39,570 nucleotides of DNA from JALUZX01 sp964561605 (GTDB taxonomy: Bacteria; Planctomycetota; UBA1135; JALUZX01), in assembly GCA_964561605.1 (NCBI GenBank), contig CAZLQD010000032.1, forward strand, positions 1-39,570. The letters run 5' to 3'. A model generated the notes under the pieces. The model did not search any database. It worked only from the letters and a program-made list of their open reading frames with translations, and had not been told where the DNA came from. The position numbers and the translations under genes were made by a program. This document shows positions 32,829 to 39,570 of this stretch, in pieces (position 1 is the stretch's first letter; the number at the start of each line of letters is the position of its first letter).

Positions 32829-34448
32829 TCACCGGGAAGGAAACAGGCCCCGTCCGGCCGGAAAGAAGGGCCGCCTTCCGCCTCGAGGGCGGCTTCTTCC
32901 GGCTTTCCGGATCCGATCCAGCATCTCCTGGAGCCGCCGGGCCCTGTTCTTCTTTCTCCCATAGAGATTGACTCGCTCCGGAAGGTCCGCCTCCAGGTCG
33001 AAGAGTTCCCGGGCCTCCCGGTGTGGTACCACGCCGCGCATCTTCCTGAACCACTCCGGCTCCTGGCGGCCGTTGTCGCCCGTCCGCCCTTCCACGAAGA
33101 GCCACTTCCCGGAGCGAAGGGCGTACTTGTCGTCCGCCGAATGGTGGACCAGGGCCGTCCTGGCCGGGGTGGACGGCCGGAAACGGGGATCGATCTCATC
33201 GGCGAAGCTGAAGCTGTCCTCGGCGGCGTCCTCGGGGAGGGGGAAGCCCAGCACGTCCGCAAGGGTGGCGAAGATGTCGAGCTGGCTCACCAGGCGGTCC
33301 CTCCGCCCCTTCTTCCGGACCCCTGCCGGCCAGGAGAAGATGAAAGGCACCCTGTGGCCCCCCTCCCAGACGTCCCGCTTCACCCCCCGCAATCCGTCCA
33401 TGCTGAAGTGGCGGTACTTTCGGATCCGCTCGTAACAGAACCTTTCCGGGCCGTTGTCGGAGGTGAAGATCACGATGGTGTTCTCCAAGAAGCCGTTTCG
33501 CTCGAGGGCGGCCATAATCTCCCCAACGGCCCAATCCAGCTCGAGGACGTAGTCCCCGTAAACGCCCGCCCCGCTCTTGCCTCGAAATCGTTTGTCCGGA
33601 ACCAAGGGAGTGTGGGGGATGTGGGGGGCGTAGTAGAGGAAGAAAGGGGCCCCCTTCCTCTGGTGGAAGGGAGGATGGTCCAGCCGCCCCCCCTTGGCGT
33701 CGATATATTCGGTGACCCGTTCCACCTGGCGGACCTGGGCCCGGCACATGTCGAAAGCGGGGAAATCGGGCCTTCCCCCTTCAGCCATGCCGTTCTCGAA
33801 ATACCAGCGCCCTCCGTCCATCCTTCCGGGCGTGGGATCCCCCGGGTAGACCTTGCGGAAGGACTTGTATCCGAACCAGAGGTGCAGGTAGTCGTAATCG
33901 AAGCCCGCCGGCCTTCCGGTGGGAATGGGCTTGGAGTAGTCGATGGCCCCGGGGGAGATGTCCAGGCCCTTCCGGCCCGGTTTCGCCGCCGACGCCCAGT
34001 CCGCCCCGAGCCCCCACTTGCCCACGGCGGCCGTGTCGTATCCCAGGCCCTTCATCATCCAAGCCAGGGTGAGACGGCCCTTCCCGATCCAGGGCTGGGA
34101 ACCCGGCGGAGGATTCCCCTTCTTCAAGGAGGTGCGCCAGGAATAACGTCCCGTCAAGAGGCCGTAGCGGCTCGGGCTGCAGATTGCGTCGGGGGAATGG
34201 GCGTCGGTGAACCAGATCCCCGACCGGGCCAGCCTGTCGATGTTGGGCGTTCGGATCTTCGAAGCCGGGTTCAGGAAGGAGACGTCGCCGTAGCCCAGGT
34301 CGTCCGCATAGATGATCACTACATTGGGTCTCTTCTTACTCCCGCCGGTCTCTCCCTTCCCACTCGGCCGGGGAAATGCACACCCCTTCAGGGCCAGGCT
34401 CCCGAGACCCAGCCCGGCCCACTGGAGAAATTCCCTGCGATCCCTCAT
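32829..34448 (-). CDS. Exported arylsulfatase (type I sulfatase)
   Basis: A 539-residue sulfatase. The formylglycine motif is the classical CSPSR, C90-R94, followed by YGLLTGRYSWRT. Metal-site residues appear in VVIIYADDLGYGDVS (D49, D50) and IFTSDNGPE, and active-site residues in VGKWGLG and YYAPHIPHTPL. ERVNLYGRKKN and NTIVIFTSDNGPERF are typical of the arylsulfatase A group. The N-terminus combines a twin-arginine motif (DRREFLQ, residues 3-9) with a possible lipidation cysteine at C23 (LKGC, atypical at position -2). ATG at 34448 lies 224 bp from the divergent menF start. Convergent with the chitinases. With the sulfatase at 15644 it suggests use of sulfated glycans; the two are not close copies, so they probably have different substrates. 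Confidence 0.88.
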   Translation of the reverse strand: MRDRREFLQWAGLGLGSLALKGCAFPRPSGKGETGGSKKRPNVVIIYADDLGYGDVSFLNPASKIRTPNIDRLARSGIWFTDAHSPDAICSPSRYGLLTGRYSWRTSLKKGNPPPGSQPWIGKGRLTLAWMMKGLGYDTAAVGKWGLGADWASAAKPGRKGLDISPGAIDYSKPIPTGRPAGFDYDYLHLWFGYKSFRKVYPGDPTPGRMDGGRWYFENGMAEGGRPDFPAFDMCRAQVRQVERVTEYIDAKGGRLDHPPFHQRKGAPFFLYYAPHIPHTPLVPDKRFRGKSGAGVYGDYVLELDWAVGEIMAALERNGFLENTIVIFTSDNGPERFCYERIRKYRHFSMDGLRGVKRDVWEGGHRVPFIFSWPAGVRKKGRRDRLVSQLDIFATLADVLGFPLPEDAAEDSFSFADEIDPRFRPSTPARTALVHHSADDKYALRSGKWLFVEGRTGDNGRQEPEWFRKMRGVVPHREARELFDLEADLPERVNLYGRKKNRARRLQEMLDRIRKAGRSRPRGGRRPFFPAGRGLFPSR

Positions 34449-34672
34449 GGCCGCCGCCTTTCCCGCCCTCCCTATTCCTTCCCCGGGCCCCTGGAATCGG
34501 AGAAACCCGAAAGCAGGAAGATAGTCTCCTCTTTCTCCCGGGAAAAGAACCGCACCTTGTCAGAGGGAAAGATCACCCTCTTCGTCCCTCAGGTTTGCCC
34601 CTCCGCCGACATCCCGGGTAAAGTCCTCCCCCCGCCAGGGCCACCCTCCATCCGGCCCGGGGAAGACCGCCC

Positions 34673-35704
34673 ATGAAGACCCAGGAAAGACACGGCCAAG
34701 GGGCCCTGCTCGCCCTCTCCCGGGAAAGGGTCGCCCTGGGCCTGGGCCCCTTCCAGGCCAAGGCCGCCCCCGACCCCGACAGGCCGGCCTTTTTCGCTCC
34801 CGATTTCTTTCTGGAAGACCCGGCCCCCTGGAAACACCCGGCCCGTTTCCGGATCGCCCCACCCGAAGAGATCCTGGAGCACCTCCCGCCGCTGCCGGAG
34901 ATCGACCTCTCCTGGTCTCCCCCCTGCCGGGAAGCCTACGGGGAAACCTTCCGCGACTTGAAGACCCGGATCGAGAAGGGCCTCCTGGAAAAGGCCGTCC
35001 CCCTGGTCTTCCAGGAGGCCCCTCTGCCTCCGGAGAGTCCCTCCTTCCTGCCCGGACTGGTCCGCCGCGCCCTCCAGGCCGGGACCTCGGGCCGGGCCTT
35101 CGCCTTTTGGGAGGAAGAAGGTGGGATCCTGGGCGTCTCACCGGAAGTCCTCTTCCGGATCGGGGCGGACGGCCTGGTCCGCACCATGGCCCTTGCCGGA
35201 ACACGGCCCCTGGAGCAGGCCGAGGAACTCCTCCAGGATCCCAAGGAACACAAGGAGCACGACTTGGTGGCGGAATTCCTGGAGCAGACTCTGGCCTCCC
35301 TGGGCAAGGTCCGAAGAGGGCCCATCCGCCTGGCCCGCCTGGCCACCCTGGCCCACCTGGAGACCCCTTTCACCCTGGAACCCTCCCGGCCCCTCGATTT
35401 CCAGGACCTGGTCGAGGCCCTGCACCCAACGCCCGCCCTCGGGGGAACTCCAAGGAAGGAGGCCTGGAAGTGGTTGAAGGAAAAGGACCGGCACCAAAGA
35501 AGAGGCCGGTTCGGGGCCCCTTTCGGCCTTCGCCTCCCGGGGGGTGAGAGCCTATGCCTGGTGGCCATCCGCTGTCTCCAGTGGGAGAAAGAGCGGGCCC
35601 GGATCGGGAGCGGTTCGGGCGTAGTGGCCCAGAGCACCCTGGAGAGGGAATGGAAAGAACTGGAAAAAAAGCGGGAGGCCCTGCGATGGATGCTGGGGAT
35701 TTGA
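34673..35704 (+). CDS. menF: Isochorismate synthase (MenF)
   Basis: Isomerises chorismate to isochorismate, the entry to menaquinone synthesis. The 343-residue protein has the chorismate-binding domain with its usual order: GILGVSPEVLFRI, ALAGTRPLEQ, KEHDLVAEFLEQTL, HLETPFTLE, ALHPTPALGGTPRKEA, RGRFGAPFGL and GSGSGVV near the end. It is about 90 residues shorter than common MenF proteins and lacks most of the N-terminal region, so it is a near-minimal chorismate-binding enzyme. Salicylate- or anthranilate-type enzymes share the domain, but the following menD, menB and menA genes fix the role. ATG at 34673 has only a weak ribosome-binding site (GGGGAAG). The end overlaps menD by 19 bp. Confidence 0.9.
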   Translation: MKTQERHGQGALLALSRERVALGLGPFQAKAAPDPDRPAFFAPDFFLEDPAPWKHPARFRIAPPEEILEHLPPLPEIDLSWSPPCREAYGETFRDLKTRIEKGLLEKAVPLVFQEAPLPPESPSFLPGLVRRALQAGTSGRAFAFWEEEGGILGVSPEVLFRIGADGLVRTMALAGTRPLEQAEELLQDPKEHKEHDLVAEFLEQTLASLGKVRRGPIRLARLATLAHLETPFTLEPSRPLDFQDLVEALHPTPALGGTPRKEAWKWLKEKDRHQRRGRFGAPFGLRLPGGESLCLVAIRCLQWEKERARIGSGSGVVAQSTLEREWKELEKKREALRWMLGI

Positions 35705-37278
35705 ATCTCCGCCGGGCCGCCGCCTGGCTCCGGGCCATGGCCGGAGCCGGAGTGGAGGAGATCTGCGCCTGTTCCGGCGCCCGCTCGGCCCCCCTCCTGG
35801 CCCTCCTGGCCGGGATCCGGGGGATTCGGGTCTACCGTTTTTTCGAGGAGAGGTCCGCCGCCTTCTTCGCCCTGGGCCGCTCCCGGGCCGCCAGGCGGCC
35901 CGTGGCCGTGGTCACCACCTCGGGCACGGCCGCCGCCGAGCTCCTCCCCGCCGCCGTGGAGTCCTACTACGAAGGAATCCCCCTCCTCCTGGTCACGGCC
36001 GACAGGCCCGCCCGTTTCCGGGGAACCGGTGCGCCCCAGTGCATCGAGCAAAAGGACCTCTTCGGCATCTACGCCCCCACCCTGGCCGACGACGGGGGCG
36101 ATGCCGCCCCCACACTCGAGGCCTGGGACAGGCGCGGCCCGGCCCACTTGAACCTCCGCTTCGACGAGCCACTCCTTCCCGGGGAGATCCCCGCCCTGGA
36201 GATCCGGTCCGTCCCGGCGGCCCCGCCTCCTCCGCCCGAGGCGGACCCCAGCCTCGCCGCCCGGGCATTGGAAGACCTGGAGCGCCCCCTGGTGCTCCTG
36301 GGAGCCCTGGCCGAGGAGGAGCGCAAGCCCGTCAAGGATTTCCTCCTCCGCCTTGGAGCGCCGGTCTATGCCGAAGCGGAATCGGGCCTCCGTGAGGACC
36401 CGGAACTGGAAGAGCTGCTCCTCAGGGCGGGCGAGGCCTTCGTGCCCTGCCTGGACCGCCGGGGGGTCCTCAGGATCGGCTCGGTCCCCACCCTTCGACT
36501 CTGGCGGGACCTGGAGAGAAGAGACCCGGGCGAGCCCGTGGTCTCCCTGTCGCCCCTTCCCTTCTCCGGCCTCTCCCTCTCCACCCACATCTGCTGCTCC
36601 CCGGGGAAGATCCTGGGAAGGATCCGGCCCAGGCCCGCCGACCGGGACTTCACCAGGGCATCCATCGAACAGGACCGGGCCGCCGCCGCCGAGCTGGAAG
36701 CCCTCTACGCCGCCGAACCCCTCTCGGAGCCCGCCCTGGTACGGGAACTCTCCCTGTTCCCGCCGGAAGGCTCCCTTGTCTACCTGGGAAACAGCATGCC
36801 CATAAGAGAGTGGAACCTGGCGGCCCGCCCCTTCCCCCGGGGACTCTCGGTCCTCTCCAGCCGGGGGGCAAACGGCATCGACGGGCAGGTTTCGACCTTC
36901 CTGGGCCTGGCCCGGCCCGGCCGGGAGAACTGGGCCGTCCTGGGCGACCTGACCGTCCTCTACGATCTGGCCGCCCCCTGGATTCTCCGGAGCCTTTCGG
37001 GCATACGAACGAGGATCGTCGTCATCAACAACCGGGGGGGCCGGATCTTCGGCAGGATCCTGAAGGACCCCTTCTTCCAGGACGAGCACGGCATCGGCTT
37101 CTCCGACTGGGCGGGCATGTGGGGCCTCCATTACTACTCTTGGGAAGGGGGCCTCTTCGACCCACCCGACGGAGAGGCCCTCCTGGTGGAAGTCCTTCCG
37201 GACCTGGAGGCCTCGGCCCGCTTCTGGAAGGCCTACGACGAACTTTTCGGTGCATGGAAACGAAGGATGAAGCCATGA
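35686..37278 (+). CDS. menD: SEPHCHC synthase (MenD)
   Basis: Thiamine-diphosphate-dependent addition of 2-oxoglutarate to isochorismate, giving 2-succinyl-5-enolpyruvyl-6-hydroxy-3-cyclohexene-1-carboxylate. The 530-residue protein is close to family length. The cofactor-activating glutamate is E55 in RFFEERSAAFFALG, followed by VVTTSGTAAAELLPA, VTADRPARFRGTGAPQCIEQ, and the C-terminal cofactor site SRGANGIDGQVSTFLG, LGDLTVLYDLAAPWIL, VINNRGGRIFG. ATG at 35686 has GGGAGG 7 bases upstream and lies inside the end of menF. The stop overlaps the menB start (ATGA). The enzyme acts as a homotetramer in known cases. Confidence 0.93.
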   Translation: MDAGDLNLRRAAAWLRAMAGAGVEEICACSGARSAPLLALLAGIRGIRVYRFFEERSAAFFALGRSRAARRPVAVVTTSGTAAAELLPAAVESYYEGIPLLLVTADRPARFRGTGAPQCIEQKDLFGIYAPTLADDGGDAAPTLEAWDRRGPAHLNLRFDEPLLPGEIPALEIRSVPAAPPPPPEADPSLAARALEDLERPLVLLGALAEEERKPVKDFLLRLGAPVYAEAESGLREDPELEELLLRAGEAFVPCLDRRGVLRIGSVPTLRLWRDLERRDPGEPVVSLSPLPFSGLSLSTHICCSPGKILGRIRPRPADRDFTRASIEQDRAAAAELEALYAAEPLSEPALVRELSLFPPEGSLVYLGNSMPIREWNLAARPFPRGLSVLSSRGANGIDGQVSTFLGLARPGRENWAVLGDLTVLYDLAAPWILRSLSGIRTRIVVINNRGGRIFGRILKDPFFQDEHGIGFSDWAGMWGLHYYSWEGGLFDPPDGEALLVEVLPDLEASARFWKAYDELFGAWKRRMKP

Positions 37279-38108
37279 AAGAAGGATACTGGCGCCTGGA
37301 TCCCCTTTCGGAGAACTTCCAGGACGTAATCTACGAGAAATCCGACGAAGGTATCGCCAAGATCACCATCAACCGCCCGGAGGTGCGCAACGCCTTCCGG
37401 CCCCGGACCGTCCGGGAGATGCAGGCAGCCTTCGCCGACGCCAGGGACGACGCCCGGATCGGTGTAGTGATCCTCACAGGCGCCGGGGACAAAGCCTTCT
37501 GCTCCGGCGGGGACCAGAAGATCCGGGGAGACGCAGGGTACGTGGGAGAGGACGAGGTCCCCCGCCTCAACGTCCTCGACCTGCAGCGCCAGATCCGCTC
37601 CCTCCCCAAGCCGGTGATCGCCATGGTGGCGGGTTACGCCATCGGCGGGGGCCACGTGCTCCACCTCGTCTGCGACCTGACCATCGCCGCCGAGAACGCC
37701 CGCTTCGGCCAGACCGGCCCGAAGGTGGGCTCCTTCGACGGGGGGCTGGGAAGCTCCTACCTGGCCCGGGTCGTGGGCCAGAAGAAGGCCCGGGAGATCT
37801 GGTTCCTCTGCAGGCAGTATACGGCCCAGGAGGCCCTCCGGATGGGCCTGGTGAACACCGTGGTCCCCCTGGAGCGGCTCGAGGAAGAGACGATCCAGTG
37901 GTGCCGGGAGATCCTGCAGCACTCCCCCCTTGCGCTCCGATGCCTCAAATCGGCCCTCAACGCCGATTGCGACGGCCAACTGGGCCTCCAGGAACTGGCC
38001 GGGAACGCTACCCTCCTCTTCTACATGTCCGAAGAGGCCCAGGAAGGCCGGAATGCCTTCAACGAAAAACGCCCCCCCGACTTCTCCAAGTTCCCCCGCC
38101 TGCCGTGA
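37275..38108 (+). CDS. menB: 1,4-dihydroxy-2-naphthoyl-CoA synthase (MenB)
   Basis: Ring closure of o-succinylbenzoyl-CoA to 1,4-dihydroxy-2-naphthoyl-CoA by a crotonase-fold enzyme. The 277-residue protein is strongly conserved: CSGGDQKIRGDAGY near residues 76-89, AGYAIGGGHVLHLVCD, GQTGPKVGSFDGGLGSSYLA with D155, REIWFLCRQYTAQEA, and the closing NATLLFYMSEEAQEGRNAFN and PDFSKF. These stretches are nearly the same as in well-known MenB proteins. AAGGA lies 7 bases before the ATG. Coupled at both ends: ATGA with menD, GTGA with menA. MenC and MenE, which make its substrate, are not in this window. Confidence 0.96.
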   Translation: MKEGYWRLDPLSENFQDVIYEKSDEGIAKITINRPEVRNAFRPRTVREMQAAFADARDDARIGVVILTGAGDKAFCSGGDQKIRGDAGYVGEDEVPRLNVLDLQRQIRSLPKPVIAMVAGYAIGGGHVLHLVCDLTIAAENARFGQTGPKVGSFDGGLGSSYLARVVGQKKAREIWFLCRQYTAQEALRMGLVNTVVPLERLEEETIQWCREILQHSPLALRCLKSALNADCDGQLGLQELAGNATLLFYMSEEAQEGRNAFNEKRPPDFSKFPRLP

Positions 38109-38977
38109 GCCTGAAACCCTGGATCCTGGCGGCCCGCCCCAAGACCCTCACCGCGGCGGCGGCGCCCGTGATCGCCGGCGCCGCCGCCGCGGCGGGCGAC
38201 GGCCTCTTCCACCTCCGGCCCGCCCTCCTTGCCCTCCTCGGCGCCACCGCCATCCAGGTCGGTACGAACTTCTTCAACGACGCCCTGGATCACGAAAAGG
38301 GCGCCGATACGGTGGACCGCCTCGGTCCGGTCCGGGTCACGCAGAGCGGACTCATCCCCCCCCGAAGAGTCATGCTCGCTGGTTTCCTCTCCATGGGAAT
38401 CGCCATCCTTTGCGGCATCCCCCTGGTGATCCGGGGAGGAACGCCCATCCTCGTCCTGGGGCTCGTCTCCCTCCTCCTCGGTTACGCCTATACAGGGGGC
38501 CCCCTTCCCCTTGCCTACAAAGGCCTGGGGGAGATCTTCGTCTTCCTGTTCTTCGGGCTTGCCGCTGTTGGAGGCGTCTACTACCTGGAGACGGGAAGTC
38601 TCACATGGACGCCCGTCCTCGCGGGATCCCAGGTGGGACTGCTGGCAACGGCCCTCCTTGCCGTGAACAACCTGAGGGACCACGAAGAAGACCGGCGCAC
38701 GGGCAAACTCACCCTGGCCGCCAGGTTCGGCCCCACCTTCGGCCGCCTCGAGATTGCCTTTCTCACCCTCGCACCCTACCCCCTGGGGTTCTTCTACCTC
38801 CTCCAGGGAAAGAACCCCGCCGCCCTCCTTCCCCTTCTCACCCTCCCCCTGGCCCTCACCATTACCCTCGCCGTCCACCGAACCCCCCCCTCCAAGACCT
38901 ACAACCAATACCTGGCCCGGACAGCCGCCCTCCAACTCGCCTTCACCCTCCTCCTCTCGGCGGGCCTGCTGTTTTGA
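38105..38977 (+). CDS. menA: 1,4-dihydroxy-2-naphthoate polyprenyltransferase (MenA)
   Basis: Membrane enzyme that attaches the isoprenoid tail to 1,4-dihydroxy-2-naphthoate with loss of CO2, giving demethylmenaquinone. The 290-residue protein has eight or nine hydrophobic segments. It carries the two aspartate-rich motifs of the UbiA superfamily: NFFNDALDHEKGAD near residues 56-69 and NNLRDHEEDRRTGKLT near 186-201. It opens LKPWILAARPKTLTAAAAPV, typical of MenA. GTG at 38105 overlaps the menB stop. It ends the men operon, and no menC, menE or menH follows. Its product is the substrate of MenG, encoded at 21962-22678. Confidence 0.93.
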   Translation: MSLKPWILAARPKTLTAAAAPVIAGAAAAAGDGLFHLRPALLALLGATAIQVGTNFFNDALDHEKGADTVDRLGPVRVTQSGLIPPRRVMLAGFLSMGIAILCGIPLVIRGGTPILVLGLVSLLLGYAYTGGPLPLAYKGLGEIFVFLFFGLAAVGGVYYLETGSLTWTPVLAGSQVGLLATALLAVNNLRDHEEDRRTGKLTLAARFGPTFGRLEIAFLTLAPYPLGFFYLLQGKNPAALLPLLTLPLALTITLAVHRTPPSKTYNQYLARTAALQLAFTLLLSAGLLF

Positions 38978-39314
38978 GGGGCCCCTCTCTTCCCCTCCCC
39001 TTCCCTTTCAATGCCCTAGAAAAAATACAAGAGGCCTCTTCGACTTTTCTCAAAAAGGTCTCTCTCCACACACCATTTCTACACTTCCAGGAACATCACA
39101 ACCGTATTCTTCCACGTCCAGCTCAGTATTCAACTGGAAGAAATCCCGGACTACCCCCCCATGAAACCTATAAGATTTCTTTCGGCGTCCCAAGTTCTCC
39201 AGGAATCGATAGGCAATGATGTGGGCAAGGGGATCTCCCAGCTGCCCCCCCCTGTCTCAGGGAAGTTGCCGCCTCTTCTGTAAGCCCGAGGGGCCCCTGG
39301 GAAGATATTTTCCC
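38978..39314. other. AT-richer intergenic region after menA
   Basis: This 337-bp stretch has a distinctly lower GC content between about 39010 and 39200 than the rest of the window. A perfect palindrome GAGGGGCCCCTC spans the menA stop (38976-38987). A 40-codon frame, 39161-39283 on the + strand, begins MKPIRFLSASQVLQESIGND but has no ribosome-binding site and resembles nothing I know. The low GC may mark foreign or recently decayed sequence. Confidence 0.5.
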
Positions 39315-39475
39315 GTTAGCCCCGGCCGGCCGAGTCACGGTCGAAGACCGTGACGAGGACGCCCGGGGAGTGGCTCCACCATCGAAAGCGCCAAACAAAA
39401 AACAGCCACCCACTCCCCTGACGTCGGGAATGTTGCAGCTCTTCGAGCTGCACATACCCGCCGGCAGGGGCTGAC
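39315..39475. repeat. Complete composite palindromic element, copy 3 (161 bp)
   Basis: Ends are GTTAGCCCCGGCCGGC (39315-39330) and GCCGGCAGGGGCTGAC (39460-39475). GTTAG opposite CTGAC leaves one G-T position, which would still pair in RNA. Arm A has the hairpin GTCACGGTC (39334-39342), GAA, GACCGTGAC (39346-39354). Arm B (39415-39475) has GCAGCTC (39435-39441), TTC, GAGCTGC (39445-39451) with TGT/ACA extension. Both inner stems differ in sequence from copies 1 and 2 yet pair perfectly. Confidence 0.88.
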
Positions 39476-39484
39476 AATGAAATC

Positions 39485-39570
39485 GGGAGTGGCTCCAACA
39501 TCGAAAGCGCTACTCCCCGCAGCAGTATCGAACGCCCCCATGTTGAAATTCCCCCTGAAAAACCCGTGAC
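39485..39570. repeat. Degenerate partial element at the window end
   Basis: GGGAGTGGCTCC at 39485 and CATCGAAAGCGC up to 39510 match the right flank of an A arm and the inter-arm spacer. A CCCCCTG near 39553 may begin another B arm that is cut by the window edge. Confidence 0.55.

Noticed and set aside
39161..39283. 40-codon frame MKPIRFLSASQVLQ...
   Set aside because: No ribosome-binding site, no recognisable family, and in a compositionally odd gap; kept only as a note.
1..39570. tRNA, rRNA or known riboswitch
   Set aside because: No cloverleaf, rRNA signature or riboswitch core was recognised on either strand by eye; a covariance search was not possible.

Overview
The window is about 39.6 kb of GC-rich, densely packed bacterial DNA. 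It carries primary metabolism (shikimate, menaquinone and glycerol-phosphate genes) next to a large set of exported enzymes: two sulfatases, a GH89 alpha-N-acetylglucosaminidase, a sialate O-acetylesterase, two GH18 chitinases, a pectate-lyase-fold protein, a BNR protein, a PhoD-like phosphatase and a gingipain-like C25 peptidase. That mixture, with sulfatases and large secreted proteins of mosaic design, points to a Planctomycetota-type organism. This is an inference from gene content. No rRNA or other phylogenetic marker is present, and Verrucomicrobiota-like lineages are not excluded.

Layout. 339-4208 (+) is a shikimate operon: aroB, a fused aroK-aroD-aroE gene, and aroC, with overlapping ends. 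4230-7526 (-) is a secreted C25-type peptidase. 7968-15316 (+) holds GH89, sialate O-acetylesterase and a PhoD-like phosphatase. 15644-17101 (-) is a sulfatase. 17904-21606 (-) is a two-gene unit, a pectate-lyase-like protein followed by a BNR protein. 21962-23508 (-) is DAHP synthase followed by menG. 23610-28944 (+) is a tight operon: a SorC-type regulator, sn-glycerol-1-phosphate dehydrogenase, glycerol-3-phosphate dehydrogenase and an OPA-family transporter. 29299-32695 (+) holds two GH18 chitinases. 32829-34448 (-) is a second sulfatase. 34673-38977 (+) is menF-menD-menB-menA.

How the genes fit together. DAHP synthase, AroB, AroKDE and AroC give every shikimate-pathway step to chorismate except EPSP synthase (AroA). 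MenF, MenD, MenB, MenA and MenG take chorismate to menaquinone except for the MenC, MenE and MenH steps. The exported enzymes suggest attack on sulfated, acetylated, GlcNAc-containing glycans such as chitin, mucin-type or glycosaminoglycan material.

The most unusual non-coding feature is a family of composite palindromic elements at 1-256, 17232-17818, 28964-29150 and 39315-39570, all in gaps outside operons. Complete copies are 161-171 bp with 16-bp inverted ends. Each contains two hairpin arms whose inner stems change sequence between copies while staying perfectly paired, and 50-bp tandem units sit beside two clusters. The most unusual coding features are the aroB/aroK-D-E order, which matches the fungal AROM protein without its AroA part, and a shared C-terminal module of about 115-135 residues on four secreted enzymes. 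No tRNA, rRNA, CRISPR array, transposase or integrase was recognised.
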